Source: Phycisphaerales bacterium (GTDB lineage: Bacteria > Planctomycetota > Phycisphaerae > Phycisphaerales > UBA1924). Taken from it: a stretch of DNA of 53,369 nt. How positions within the stretch are numbered: the first letter of the stretch is position 1; every line of letters begins with the position of its first letter. The notes below the pieces were generated by a model that did not search any database, had not been told where the DNA came from, and worked only from the letters and a program-made list of their open reading frames with translations. The position numbers and the translations under genes were made by a program. Where the stretch lies: positions 1 to 53,369 of the forward strand of contig JADLCX010000004.1 of assembly GCA_020846975.1 (NCBI GenBank), read 5' to 3'. Below are positions 24,388 through 33,664 of the stretch, one piece after another.

Positions 24388-24749
24388 GGTCCACTCCTGA
24401 AAAGGACGCTGATTCCCGCCCGCCCCTCCCCACCATCCCGATACCGGGTGCTTCCGGCCCGGGCGGCGGGCAGGGACAATAGCCCCTGCCCCGCTGTCCG
24501 GCCCGAACATTCCTCCCGCCCGCCCTCGCCTTCCGAGCGCCGGCCCGACCGGCCGTCCGATCGCACCGCCTGAGTTCGCACTATCCGTGCGCTCCGGCCC
24601 TTCGGTTCACCGAGTCTCCAACACCATGTTGGATCCGACGAGCCGAATCGGAAGGGGAGTGATACCGCACAGCACCCTGCTTTGTCAAACCTGCCGGGGA
24701 ACCATCCCGTTTGTGGATTTCCCCCGTTTGGGCGGAGGGGCGGCGGACC
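24388..24749. other. Gap holding the coiled-coil gene's leader and promoter
   Basis: No gene is seen in these 362 bases. They contain the promoter at 24659-24688 (- strand) and a small inverted repeat TCCAAC/GTTGGA near 24617-24633 within the expected leader RNA of about 270 bases. Confidence 0.5.
24659..24688 (-). promoter_or_regulatory. Sigma70-like promoter upstream of the coiled-coil gene
   Basis: On the - strand TTGACA (24688-24683), an 18-base spacer and TATCAC (24664-24659). The -35 is perfect; the -10 is weaker. Confidence 0.5.
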
Positions 24750-25895
24750 CTACCGGCCCGCCTGGGTGACGCCGGTGCCCGTGGAATCGGTGACCTTGAT
24801 GATCGCGGTCGCGGCCGCCACCCTCACCCGTCCGACGGGATCATTCATCATGTCCACGAGGATCGGCAGGTTCTCTTCGTCGCCGATCTCGCCGTACACC
24901 ATCGCCGCCTGCGCGCGGATCGGGTCGATCTTGTTGCCCCGGTACTGGTCGGCGATGTAGGCGCCATGACGCTGGCCCATCCTCGCCAGCGCGCCCGCGG
25001 CGGCCAGACGAACCTGCGCCGGCATCAACTGCTTCTTCTCATCCACCGGTCGCACCAGTTCGATCAGCCTGTTGACCGAGACCGAGTCCCGGACCTGACC
25101 CACGATCTGGCACGCGAGCGCCGTCGCCTCGAGATCCTCGACCTTCGCAGGAAACAGCGCGGCCCGAATCTCCGCCATCGCCCCCTCATCACCCAGCTTC
25201 ACGCGGGCCTCGGCCAGTTGCATGTCCATGACGCGGATCAGCGACTGCTCGGACCTTCCCACCCCCGACCGGCCCGCCTCCTTGATCAGCGACAGGGCGG
25301 ATGTCTCGCCGAGTTCGCCCAGGAGGAACGCCGCGTGCGCCCTGACCTGCGGCGAGCCGGACATCAGCATCGAAGCCAGCGGCGTCAGATCGGCCGAGCG
25401 TCCCAACTTCTTCAACGCGTACAGGGCCGAGGCCCGCACCTGCGGCGAGTCATCGGACACAAGCGACTCCAGCCTCGGCGCGGCCGACTCCAGCCGGGTC
25501 CTTCCGGCCACCATCGCCGCGATCGCCCGAACGCCCAGATTTGGATCGATCAGCGCGTGGTCCATGAGCGGCCCAAGACGCGACGGCGCGACCGAGAGCC
25601 CCTCGATCGCATTCGCCCGTTCCTCGGGCAGGCCGTTGGTTGCCGCCGAGGTCAGCACCGTCAAGGCCCGTTCGCGCAGCGTCGCTCTCGCCACCGGATC
25701 GCGATACGCCCGAGACGCGGTCGGCCCGGGGCCGGCAGGACGGTCGGGATCAACCGACCGATCCGCGGGCGAGCCCGCGGCACCCGTGCTCGCGGCGGGC
25801 TTGCCAGCGTTCCCGGCAGACTGGCACGCGCCGAGGATGAGAACAACCGACATCCCCGCCGCGACCGCCGCAACTCTCGTTCCCGTGTGGTTCAC
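24750..25895 (-). CDS. HEAT-repeat lipoprotein
   Basis: The 381-residue protein starts at GTG 25895 (CCAGGAGC upstream) and has a lipobox LILGAC (Cys24). After a Pro/Ala/Gly-rich linker it consists of repeated helical pairs of HEAT/PBS-lyase type, for example PNLGVRAIAAMVAG, SPQVRASALYALKKLG and SPQVRAHAAFLLGELG, and near the C-terminus GRVRVAAATAIIKV. Such solenoids bind other proteins. It is probably a membrane-anchored scaffold; the partner is unknown. Confidence 0.87.
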   Translation of the reverse strand: MNHTGTRVAAVAAGMSVVLILGACQSAGNAGKPAASTGAAGSPADRSVDPDRPAGPGPTASRAYRDPVARATLRERALTVLTSAATNGLPEERANAIEGLSVAPSRLGPLMDHALIDPNLGVRAIAAMVAGRTRLESAAPRLESLVSDDSPQVRASALYALKKLGRSADLTPLASMLMSGSPQVRAHAAFLLGELGETSALSLIKEAGRSGVGRSEQSLIRVMDMQLAEARVKLGDEGAMAEIRAALFPAKVEDLEATALACQIVGQVRDSVSVNRLIELVRPVDEKKQLMPAQVRLAAAGALARMGQRHGAYIADQYRGNKIDPIRAQAAMVYGEIGDEENLPILVDMMNDPVGRVRVAAATAIIKVTDSTGTGVTQAGR

Positions 25896-25997
25896 GTCAA
25901 GCTCCTGGACAGGCCCACAGGATACCTTGCCCACCCGGCCCGTGTTCGGTCAAGAGGCCCGTTTGCGGTATGCTGCTGCTCCCCTCAGGAGCCCCCA

Positions 25998-26336
25998 ATG
26001 GGATTGGCGATCCTCATCTGCCTGTACGTCGTTCTCGGCTTCATCCTGGCATGGGTCGCCGGGGTTGTCGCCAGAGAGGAGATCGGCGTGGGGACGGGCG
26101 TGCTGATCCTGATCCTGACCGCGATCGTTTCCATCGCCGCGAGATTCGGGCTGGCGACCGTCTCGCCCGCCGCGGCAACCTGGCTCACACCGGTCGTCAA
26201 CTTCGGAACACTGATCGTGCTGCTCAACCTGGTCGCGCACCTGGGTTGGAAACACTCCGCGATCATCGCGGCGGTCTACACCGTGCTGCTGTGGCTGCTC
26301 GGGTTCGCCATCGCCGCGTGCGCGGGCGCGGCGTGA
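25998..26336 (+). CDS. Small multi-pass membrane protein
   Basis: The 112-residue protein begins MGLAILICLYVVLGFILAWV and contains three or four hydrophobic segments (about 2-22, 30-50, 62-82, 88-108) with few charged residues. CAGGAG lies just upstream of the ATG. No family is recognised. It stands between two - strand genes and is divergent from the HEAT lipoprotein. Confidence 0.75.
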   Translation: MGLAILICLYVVLGFILAWVAGVVAREEIGVGTGVLILILTAIVSIAARFGLATVSPAAATWLTPVVNFGTLIVLLNLVAHLGWKHSAIIAAVYTVLLWLLGFAIAACAGAA

Positions 26337-26389
26337 TCGTCGGTCCCCCCTCCCCCCCGGTCCCCCGTCCCCCCTTGCCCCTCTCCCGC

Positions 26390-27895
26390 CTACCGCTTCT
26401 CGATCGTGTTCCTGAAGCTGTTGCCGACCCACACATTCCGACCGTCGTACACGAGGCTGTCGCTGCCGCTCTCCAGTGTTGCGGTCGCCGCCGTGGTCAG
26501 ATCAGGCAGCAGGTACGCGGTGACCACGCCCGTCTGCTCCGAGACGATCAGGTGCTGGCCGTCGAAGACCATCGAACTCGGCGCGCTCAGGCCCAGCGTG
26601 TTGGTGGCCACCGCGCCGCTCCCATCCGCCGCGAACGAATACACCTTGTTCGCCACGCCGTCCGCGACGAACACGGTGTCGCCAGCCTTCACGATCCGCC
26701 GCGGCTGCCCGCCCGTGGATCGGACCGGCATCGCCGTGACATCGATCCCGGTGATCTTGTAGATCGTCCCCGCCGAGGTTGACGACACGAACACCCCGTT
26801 CTCGTGCGCGGCGATCCCGTTGCACGCGGGGATCACCCACGTCCGGGCCGGCGCGCCCGTGGTCGTGTTGCTGGGAATCGCGAACACCATCCCCGTGGCC
26901 GCGCTGCAAACATACACGTACCCGTTCGAGAACGCGATGCCCCGGTTCTGAACACCGAACCCGAACTCGTCGAACGTTCCATCCTCCGTATCGATCACCA
27001 TCGCGCCGCTGTTGGTCGTCACCCAGACGCGCGTCCCATCAAACGCCGCGCTCGACGGGAACAGCAGCGAGTTCGAGAAGTCCACCGTCCGAACCAGCCT
27101 GCCCGACCTCGCGCGGATCACCGCGACCTTGCCCTGCGTGACCAGCGGCACGTACACGCTCTCCCCGTCAAACGCCGGATCGATCGGCGAGCTCGCCGCC
27201 GCGAACGTGAACTTGAACGCCGGCCCGGTGATCAACGCGCCCTCCCGCTGCGTGGACACCCGCACGGGCGAGAGCGTCACGCCCGAAGGACCCATCGGGC
27301 CGGGATCGCCCTGCGGCCCCTGGGGGCCCTGCGGGCCTTGCACGCCCTGCGGACCCTGCGGCCCACCCGCCGGTCCCGCGGGCCCCTGCACCCCCTGCGT
27401 GCCCTGTGGACCTTGCGGCCCCGGAGGACCCTGAATCCCCTGCGGCCCCTGCGGCCCCACCGCCTGATCGATGACGCGCTGGGCCACCGCCGCGTACTGC
27501 GACATGCCCGAGACCATCACCTCCTGCCGGCCCGGAATCAGCGACCACTTCGGCTGGTTCACACCCCGCACGCGGACCTCGATGAACTTGCGGAACCCGT
27601 CGAAGCAGTTTGGACCGAACGTCAGCGGCACATCCACGATGCCCTTCTGCGGCGTGACGTTCTCGATCTCGATCGTCTCGCCGATCTGAGTTCCCCCCGC
27701 TTCCGAATCCCACAGCGACACCTGCAGGTTGACCGCGCCGTTCCAGCCCCACCACGCGGTCCCATCCTCGCTGAGCACCAGCGGCTGCCGCACCAGCCCG
27801 TTCCGGCCTACTTTCGGGCCGGCCGCGCCGAGCGCTGCGCCCGACAGGACAACCATCGACGCGATCGAGACCAGCACGGTGTGACGTCCGAACAT
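26390..27895 (-). CDS. Secreted collagen-like protein with a beta-propeller domain
   Basis: The 501-residue protein has a signal peptide (1-23). An N-terminal domain follows (about 25-146) with [20 protein letters not shown] and FIEVRVRGV. Then come about 19 Gly-x-y triplets (147-205, mostly GPQ, one break near 178), as in collagen-like bacterial stalks. The C-terminal 270 residues form repeated strands ([48 protein letters not shown]) suggesting a YncE/NHL-like propeller. ATG 27895 has a perfect AGGAGG 8 bases upstream. It probably forms a trimeric surface stalk carrying propeller heads; the ligand is unknown. Confidence 0.85.
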   Translation of the reverse strand: MFGRHTVLVSIASMVVLSGAALGAAGPKVGRNGLVRQPLVLSEDGTAWWGWNGAVNLQVSLWDSEAGGTQIGETIEIENVTPQKGIVDVPLTFGPNCFDGFRKFIEVRVRGVNQPKWSLIPGRQEVMVSGMSQYAAVAQRVIDQAVGPQGPQGIQGPPGPQGPQGTQGVQGPAGPAGGPQGPQGVQGPQGPQGPQGDPGPMGPSGVTLSPVRVSTQREGALITGPAFKFTFAAASSPIDPAFDGESVYVPLVTQGKVAVIRARSGRLVRTVDFSNSLLFPSSAAFDGTRVWVTTNSGAMVIDTEDGTFDEFGFGVQNRGIAFSNGYVYVCSAATGMVFAIPSNTTTGAPARTWVIPACNGIAAHENGVFVSSTSAGTIYKITGIDVTAMPVRSTGGQPRRIVKAGDTVFVADGVANKVYSFAADGSGAVATNTLGLSAPSSMVFDGQHLIVSEQTGVVTAYLLPDLTTAATATLESGSDSLVYDGRNVWVGNSFRNTIEKR

Positions 27896-28039
27896 CGTGG
27901 AACCTCCTGTACGACCCGGCGCGAAAACTCGGCGCGCCCGCGCCACTTATCGTCCGACAACCTCCCCGCGTTGATCCCTCCCCGCCGTTTCCACACCCGC
28001 TCACCGCTTCTCGGACGCACCTTATCGCTACCCTTTTGC

Positions 28040-28429
28040 ATGACCATCGATGCGTTCCGACGCATGTGCCTGGCGCTCCCCTTCGCCGAAGAGCACGCCC
28101 ACATGAACCACCCGGACTTCCGCATCCGCAACCGGATCTTCGCCTCCCTGCCGAGCGGCGACAGTTCGCTCGGGATGGTCAAGCTCACGCCCGCCCAGCA
28201 GAAGCAGTTTGTCAACCAGGCGCCCGACGCCTTCATGCCCGTGCCCGGTGGGTGGGGCGCCCGCGGAGCAACCTACGTCCAACTCTCCGCAGCCCCGCCG
28301 ACGCCGGTTCGACGCGCCCTCCGGCTGGCATGGGAAAACGTCGCGCCCCGCTCCCTCGCCTCCGAACTCGCCGAACCGCCCGCACAAACGCCGCGCACCC
28401 GCAGCGCCGCTCGGCGCTCCAAGCGGTGA
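28040..28429 (+). CDS. MmcQ/YjbR (DUF419) family protein
   Basis: The 129-residue protein matches the YjbR fold. Its N-terminal helix has MTIDAFRRMCLALPFAEEHA. The beta core has FRIRNRIFASLPSGDSSLGM, then VKLTPAQQKQFVNQAPDAFM, and GGWGARGATYVQL leads to the last helix VRRALRLAWENVAP. The family is thought to bind DNA or nucleotides through a CyaY-like fold; the role is not known. A basic Arg/Thr tail (RTRSAARRSKR) is extra. Divergent from the collagen-like gene. Confidence 0.8.
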   Translation: MTIDAFRRMCLALPFAEEHAHMNHPDFRIRNRIFASLPSGDSSLGMVKLTPAQQKQFVNQAPDAFMPVPGGWGARGATYVQLSAAPPTPVRRALRLAWENVAPRSLASELAEPPAQTPRTRSAARRSKR

Positions 28430-28565
28430 CGGGCCCCCGCCCCGGACGCTTCCCTACCGGTCGTCACCTTCAAGCCGGGCAATCTGTTCGACCCGAACCC
28501 ATGCGGCCCCCGAATTCTCCGCGACCCACGTTGGCACCTACGCCACCGCCCATTAGAGTTATCCC

Positions 28566-30218
28566 GTGAAAGCCCCCCACCTCCGATTCGTCCTCGCCGC
28601 GGCCGGCTCCGCCCTCGCCGCGAGCGTCGCTCTCGCCACCCCGCCGGCCCGCACCGTGCAGTTCGTGGATGTCCCGCAGCCCATCGCCATGGCCGCGACG
28701 CCCGCCGACCCCGACTACCTCTACATCTGCCAGAGGCCCGGCGTAGTCAGCGCCGTCAACATCTCGACCAAGATCGTCGAGCCCCTGCCCGTCCTCGACA
28801 TCACCCCGGGCGTGAGCCTCACCAACGACGACGGCCTCCTCGGGATCGCGTTCGATCCCAACTACGCGACCAACCGCTACTTCTACATCAACTACAACGA
28901 CCTGAACAGCCACATCGTGCTCGAGCGGCACCGCATGCAGCCGGGGTCCCGCACCGTCGAGCCCGGGAGCGCGACGATCATCTGGCGCTACCCGCGCCCG
29001 CTCGGTCACAACGGTGGTTGGATCGGGTTCTGCCCCGTCAACAACCTGCTCTACATCACCTCCGGCGACGGCGATCCCGGCGGCCTGCCCGACCCGGTCG
29101 GCCGCGCCCAGGACACCGTCGATCAGCCGATGGGAAAGATCCTGCGCATCAACCCGTCTTCGGACGACTTCCCTTCCGACCCGATGCGCAACTACGCCAT
29201 CCCGCCCGCCAACCCTTTCGTCGGCGTTGTCGGCGACGACGAGATCTGGGCCTACGGCGTGCGCAACCCGTGGCGGGCCGCGTTCGATCCGCTCAACGGC
29301 GACTTCATCTTCGGCGATGTCGGCGCGGACTTCTGGGAGGAGGTCAACTTCGAGCCCGCTTCGAGCCCCGGCGGCCGAAACTACGGCTGGGCCTGCATGG
29401 AGGGCAACCATTGCACCATCTCCACCGCCTGCACCTGCGGCGACCCTTCCCTCACGCCGCCCATCTACGAATACCCGCACCCGACCGGAACCGCCGTCAC
29501 CGGCGGCTGCATCTACCGCGGGCCGTCGATCCCCGCGCTCCAGGGCGTGTACATCTTCGCGGACCTCTTCCGCGCCAAGATCTGGTCGATGCGTGTCGGT
29601 CCGAGCGGGGCCGTCTCCGAGTTCACCGACCGCTCCGCCGAGTTCGTCCCCGCCGCCACCTCGTCACCGATCAACTTCATCGCAACGTTCGGGCAGGACG
29701 CCGCCGGCGAGGTCTACATCGCCAACCTCTTCCAGGGTCGGATCTACAAGATCGTGCCGTACCCGTGCGCGCCGGTCATCGACCTGAGTCCCCCCTCGTC
29801 GATGGATGTCCGCGACGGAACCACCGCCACGCTCCGCGCCTACGGCGCCGGAGCCGACCCGCTGACGATCCAGTGGCGGCGCAACGGCGTCAACCTCGTT
29901 GACGGCGGACGCATCTCCGGTGCGAACACCCTCACGCTCACGATCACCAGCGCCGCCGTCGCCGACTCCGGGACCTACGACGTCGTGCTCAGCAACCCCT
30001 GCGGGCCGGATGCCGCCTGCGACCCCGTCGCGCTCACCGTCTTCACCTGCTCGACCGCCGACATCAACGGCAGCGGTTCGCTCACCGTCCAGGACATCTT
30101 CGACTTCCTGGGCGCTTACTTCGGCGGCCTGCCCGCCGGCGATTTCAACCGCAACGATCAGGTCACGGTCCAGGACATCTTCGACTTCCTCGCCGCGTAC
30201 TTCGCGGGCTGCATCTGA
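28566..30218 (+). CDS. Secreted glucose/sorbosone-dehydrogenase-like protein with Ig-like and dockerin-like domains
   Basis: The 550-residue protein starts at GTG. Its signal peptide ends near ALATPP. The six-bladed GSDH/HHIP-like propeller spans about 30-400, with DDGLLGIAFDPNYATNRYFY, LYITSGDGDPGG and YGVRNPWRAAFDPLNGD. Residues about 402-495 form an Ig-like domain (IQWRRNGVNLVDG, then DSGTYDVVLSNPCG). The tail (498-550) has two dockerin-like halves, INGSGSLTVQDIFDFLGAYF and FNRNDQVTVQDIFDFLAAYF. It may be a PQQ-dependent sugar oxidase attached to a surface scaffold, though PQQ residues were not verified. Converges with the UspA gene (7-base gap). Confidence 0.9.
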   Translation: MKAPHLRFVLAAAGSALAASVALATPPARTVQFVDVPQPIAMAATPADPDYLYICQRPGVVSAVNISTKIVEPLPVLDITPGVSLTNDDGLLGIAFDPNYATNRYFYINYNDLNSHIVLERHRMQPGSRTVEPGSATIIWRYPRPLGHNGGWIGFCPVNNLLYITSGDGDPGGLPDPVGRAQDTVDQPMGKILRINPSSDDFPSDPMRNYAIPPANPFVGVVGDDEIWAYGVRNPWRAAFDPLNGDFIFGDVGADFWEEVNFEPASSPGGRNYGWACMEGNHCTISTACTCGDPSLTPPIYEYPHPTGTAVTGGCIYRGPSIPALQGVYIFADLFRAKIWSMRVGPSGAVSEFTDRSAEFVPAATSSPINFIATFGQDAAGEVYIANLFQGRIYKIVPYPCAPVIDLSPPSSMDVRDGTTATLRAYGAGADPLTIQWRRNGVNLVDGGRISGANTLTLTITSAAVADSGTYDVVLSNPCGPDAACDPVALTVFTCSTADINGSGSLTVQDIFDFLGAYFGGLPAGDFNRNDQVTVQDIFDFLAAYFAGCI

Positions 30219-30225
30219 TCCGGCC

Positions 30226-31143
30226 TCAGCCGACGCGAGGATGGACGATCTCCACCGTGCACGGCGCGTGCACCGCGAGCGATGCCGACACGCTCCCCAG
30301 GAGCCACCGCTCCACCGCCCCCATGCCCTGAGCGCCGACAAACACGCAGTCGGCCTGCTCGGTCGTGGCGATATCCAGCAGCACATGGTGGGCCAGCCCC
30401 ACGCCGGTCCGGACACCCACCTTCAACCCCGGCTGCGTCAATCGCGCTGCGCCCGCCCGCGCGGTCTCGATCGCCCACTTCTCATCGATCACGATCGGGA
30501 TGACCCCCACCACCGGATCGAACGCGGCGGTGCTCTCATCGGCCGTCACCACGATGATCTCCGTGCCCGCCGGCCACTCGCGGGCCGCGATGCGGTCGAT
30601 CGCCGCCAGCGAGTTCGCCGAGCCGTCCGTGCCGACGAGCAGTCGGATCGGCCGGCTCGCGCCCTCGGCACGCCGACCCCGCGCGATGCGGGTTGAGCAC
30701 CGGACGGATGTCACCACCTTGTGCGAGATGCTCCCGAGAAGCAGACGCTTCAGCGCGCCGTGCCCGTGCGACCCCACCACCACCAGGTCCGCGCGCCCGC
30801 CGAACACGCCGCCTTCCTGCCCCTCCGCGTGCTTGATGATCGCCCATGACGGCGTATCGATCACGACCTTCGTCTCGACCTTCCACCCCGGAAACAGCCC
30901 GCGAAGTTCCCCCGCCGCTTGCTCGGCAACCTGCTTCAACCTCGCCGCCGCGGCGTCCGCGCGAGCACGCGCCGCCCCCACCGCCTGCGCCCGATCGTCC
31001 GAGCCTTCCGACACGCGGGGAATACGCGAATCGACCGCCGAGAGCACCAGCGCGTGGCAGTCACCCGGAAGCCCCGCACGCCCCAGGTCCGCGATCGCCG
31101 CGTGCGCACACTCCGAACCGTCGTACCCGACCAACAGTCGCAT
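30226..31143 (-). CDS. Tandem-domain universal stress protein
   Basis: The 305-residue protein has two UspA domains (about 1-150 and 160-305). Domain 1 ends with VVVGSHGHGALKRLLLGS, the G-x2-G-x9-G-S ATP-binding signature; domain 2 has VFVGAQGMGAVERWLLGS, the same pattern. Starts RLLVGYDGS and RLLVGTDGS mark the first strands. ATG 31143 has GAGGAG upstream. The promoter at 31354-31383 would give a leader of about 200 bases. It is probably a cytoplasmic ATP-binding stress protein. Confidence 0.93.
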   Translation of the reverse strand: MRLLVGYDGSECAHAAIADLGRAGLPGDCHALVLSAVDSRIPRVSEGSDDRAQAVGAARARADAAAARLKQVAEQAAGELRGLFPGWKVETKVVIDTPSWAIIKHAEGQEGGVFGGRADLVVVGSHGHGALKRLLLGSISHKVVTSVRCSTRIARGRRAEGASRPIRLLVGTDGSANSLAAIDRIAAREWPAGTEIIVVTADESTAAFDPVVGVIPIVIDEKWAIETARAGAARLTQPGLKVGVRTGVGLAHHVLLDIATTEQADCVFVGAQGMGAVERWLLGSVSASLAVHAPCTVEIVHPRVG

Positions 31144-31525
31144 GGGCTTCTCCTCAGGGCAATGAAACTTGCGAGGTCCGACCAATGAACGCGCAGCGCC
31201 CGCCGATCCGACACTCGATGACCTTCGGGAGCGGGGGTTCCGACTTCACCTCACGCGCGGATCTTGACGGTCGCGTTCCATCCGTACGGCCAAACCCTGT
31301 TCCGTCGTTCGCGAGCCACTCGCAAAGCCGATGCGCTCGGTGATCGCTCACCGATTGTACGCTCAGCGGACAAACTGGTGCAAAATGCGTGCCGCCGCGC
31401 ATCGGCCGCCCCGACGCCCGCCGCCGAGAGCCATCGCCGAACCCGCAACCGCCGACCCCCAAACCGACAACGCCCCACCAACCCCGTAGCGCACCGAGGC
31501 CCGGCCTCACCCATCGCCAAGCCGC
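31144..31525. other. Gap holding the UspA gene's leader and promoter
   Basis: No gene is supported in these 382 bases. They contain the promoter at 31354-31383 (- strand) and the downstream flank of the heme oxygenase gene. Open frames here have no recognisable motifs. Confidence 0.5.
31354..31383 (-). promoter_or_regulatory. Sigma70-like promoter of the universal stress gene
   Basis: On the - strand TTGCAC (31383-31378), an 18-base spacer and TACAAT (31359-31354); the -10 matches five of six and the -35 four of six. Confidence 0.55.
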
Positions 31526-32158
31526 CTACTCGGGCAGGAGTTCGCCACAAACATCCCCGATTCCATCGAACATCATCTTCGCCGCCTCCACCGCCGCGTC
31601 CGCATCCCGATCGTTCCAGGCGCACGCATCGACGGCCTCCCGGAACGCCGCCCACTTGCCCCGCTGCGCCTCGCCGTACGGATCAAGGTACCGGTCCCCG
31701 ACCCCCGGCGCCAGACCCTGCCCGCGGCGCATCGCCATCGCGATGTACTTGTTCCCGTTCATGCTCCCTTCGAGCACGTAGTGCAGCCCGAACGCGGCCG
31801 CGGGATTGGCCGTCGCCAACCGCTCGATGTCCGCGACGAGCCGGGCTGTCGAGGCGTTGGGCCGCACGGCCGCCGGGTCCGTGCCGAGCGTCCGCAGGTC
31901 CTCCTCCAGGCGGGGCGAGTGCTCCTGCTCCGGAGTCACCAGTTTCAGCACCCCCGCCAGCGGGCGCGCGCCCTCGATCGCTCGCTCCAGCGCGCGATGC
32001 ACCAGCAGCATCTGCCCGAGCCACGCGCCGTAAGCCTCCCGCGGCAGCACGCCGCGGAGCATCTGCTGCTGGAGCGGCTTGCGCTCCGCACTTCTGTGCT
32101 GCTCGGCCGTCTCGGACTTCAGCCGCGCCATCACGCTCGCGTTCATGGTCGTGCTCAT
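31526..32158 (-). CDS. Heme oxygenase-like protein (biliverdin-forming type)
   Basis: The 210-residue helical protein carries the likely heme-ligand His21 (ETAEQHRSAE). The distal-helix motif FGLHYVLEGSMNGNKYIAMA corresponds to the Gly-rich kink of heme oxygenases. A helix near 170 (RGKWAAFREAVDACAW) and the C-terminal AAKMMFDGIGDVCGELL also fit. It would cleave heme to biliverdin, CO and iron. A gene for a small membrane protein precedes it by 19 bases on the same strand. Iron release would link it to Fur (13030), by inference only. CAGGAG lies upstream of the ATG. Confidence 0.85.
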   Translation of the reverse strand: MSTTMNASVMARLKSETAEQHRSAERKPLQQQMLRGVLPREAYGAWLGQMLLVHRALERAIEGARPLAGVLKLVTPEQEHSPRLEEDLRTLGTDPAAVRPNASTARLVADIERLATANPAAAFGLHYVLEGSMNGNKYIAMAMRRGQGLAPGVGDRYLDPYGEAQRGKWAAFREAVDACAWNDRDADAAVEAAKMMFDGIGDVCGELLPE

Positions 32159-32177
32159 CCCGCCAAACTCCTGCTTC

Positions 32178-32369
32178 TCAACCCGCCGCGCACCCTCGCC
32201 ACACCGCGATCGCGGCCGGCACGGTCAGCCACAGCAGACCCTTGATCAGAAAAAACATGAACCCGGCCGCGCCGATCCGGCGCGCCCACCTGCTCCTGAC
32301 CGGGCAGGTTTCGGTGCCGGCCCCCGCCGCGGCCGAGGTTGTTGACGATTGCGTGATTCGTTCGTGCAT
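32178..32369 (-). CDS. Small membrane protein upstream of the heme oxygenase gene
   Basis: The 63-residue protein has a polar Ser/Thr N-terminus, SRWARRIGAAGFMFFLIKGL and a single membrane helix (about 37-58). It is followed after 19 bases by the heme oxygenase, so the two are probably co-transcribed. No family is recognised. Confidence 0.65.
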   Translation of the reverse strand: MHERITQSSTTSAAAGAGTETCPVRSRWARRIGAAGFMFFLIKGLLWLTVPAAIAVWRGCAAG

Positions 32370-32457
32370 GACGCTCCTGCGAGCAGCGTACCCGATCGGC
32401 GGGATTCGGTCGCCGCCCCCCCGCCCCCTCGCCCCCCCGCTCCCCCTCTTCCCCGGC

Positions 32458-33498
32458 TCACGCGCCGAAGTACCCCGTCAGGAAGTCGAAGATGTCCTGC
32501 ACGCTCGTCTGGCCGTCCGCGTTGTAGTCCCCCTGGCTGACGAAGTAGCCGCTCAGGAAGTCAAACAGGTCCTGCACCGTCACGCCGCCCGAGCAGTTCC
32601 AATCCGCCGGCGCGCCCACGCACACCCGCAGGCTCAGCCGCGCGGGAACCCCGCCGATCGTTGACGGATACTCCTTCGTGTAGAACGCCGGCGTCACGCT
32701 CGACTGCTGGCTCGTCGGCGCCATCGAACTGAGCATCAGGTTCAATCGCCCGCTGTTGAGGCTCTCTCGCAGGTACCGCACCGCGCCCGCCTGCGTCACG
32801 TCGATCGCGAACGTGAAGTCCGTGTTGACATCCACCTCGACCCCCGCCGCGAGCGGGCACGTGCCGATCGCGAAGGGACGCGCCTCAAACCGCGGGAACC
32901 CGTCCTGCTCGTAACTGTTGTTCGAGACATCCACCAGCGAGCCCGTGCCGTTGGCGCTCTCGTACTGCGCCGCGAACGCGTTCCGCACCCGCTTCTGCAC
33001 GGGATTGCCGAACGCGAACGGCGTGTTCTCCGCGAACGACACCGCGTTCAGGCCGTTGCGGTACCCGACCGCGTACAACTCCACCGGCCGGCCCGCGTCA
33101 GCGTCCGCGATGTACGCCGCATCGGTCTCCGGCAGGTACGTCTCCATCGCGTCGAACGTCCCGTCGTACCGGAACACCTTGTCGCGGCTGATCCGCGTGG
33201 TCACGCTCGCGCTCAGGATGCGGTACCGGCTTGTACCCTGCCCGGGCATCACCGCACCCGACGTGTCGTAACCCACCAGGAACTGCCCGTCTCGGATGTC
33301 GAACGTGCTCTCGAACCCCGAGCCGAGAATCGAGAACACCGTTGCTTCCGTTTCCGCACCGGGGTTCTGCCCGAACGTGTACACCCACCGATCAAGTATC
33401 GGCGTCGAGATCTGCACATCGATCGGCTGCGCGCCGCAACTCATCACCGCGGCCAGCGCGAGTCCCGCACCCAGCACCCTGCGACAAATGGTCTGCAT
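32458..33498 (-). CDS. Secreted protein with a dockerin-like tail
   Basis: The 346-residue protein starts at ATG 33498 (GAGGAG 8 bases upstream) and has a signal peptide to about residue 24 (MSCGAQ). Its main domain is beta-rich and not recognised (WVYTFGQNPGAETEATVF, then GYDTSGAVMPGQGTSRYRIL). The tail has WNCSGGVTVQDLFDFLSGYF and YNADGQTSVQDIFDFLTGYF, two dockerin-like halves. The domain may be an adhesin or structural module. It diverges from the prepilin-like gene at 33665 over a palindrome-rich region. Confidence 0.88.
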   Translation of the reverse strand: MQTICRRVLGAGLALAAVMSCGAQPIDVQISTPILDRWVYTFGQNPGAETEATVFSILGSGFESTFDIRDGQFLVGYDTSGAVMPGQGTSRYRILSASVTTRISRDKVFRYDGTFDAMETYLPETDAAYIADADAGRPVELYAVGYRNGLNAVSFAENTPFAFGNPVQKRVRNAFAAQYESANGTGSLVDVSNNSYEQDGFPRFEARPFAIGTCPLAAGVEVDVNTDFTFAIDVTQAGAVRYLRESLNSGRLNLMLSSMAPTSQQSSVTPAFYTKEYPSTIGGVPARLSLRVCVGAPADWNCSGGVTVQDLFDFLSGYFVSQGDYNADGQTSVQDIFDFLTGYFGA

Positions 33499-33582
33499 CG
33501 TCAACACTCCTCACCCCCGAACCCGCACAACCAGCTGGCCGGCCGTGCTCCGCCTCGGGACATCCGCGGTCCCGCGAGTTCA

Positions 33583-33609
33583 GTTGAGACCCATTCTCAA
33601 CGGTATACC
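33583..33609. promoter_or_regulatory. Stacked palindromes between two divergent genes
   Basis: GTTGAGA-cccat-TCTCAAC (33583-33601) is directly followed by GGTATACC (33602-33609). Further on, GTCTG and CAGAC face each other within 33612-33645. The layout suggests operator sites or transcript hairpins in the shared control region of the dockerin gene (-) and the prepilin-like gene (+). No clear promoter could be fixed. Confidence 0.4.
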
Positions 33610-33664
33610 ATAGTCTGGCACAACCGGAAAAACTACTGTCAGACCGAAACAATACCAGGCCCAC

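Noticed and set aside
27230..27480. Possible CRISPR or tandem DNA repeat
   Set aside because: The periodicity is 9 or multiples of 3 bases and encodes Gly-x-y triplets of the collagen-like protein; there are no spacers.
31251..31510. Small - strand gene in the UspA leader
   Set aside because: Gly/Arg-rich frames without motifs or ribosome sites; the promoter at 31354-31383 lies inside them.
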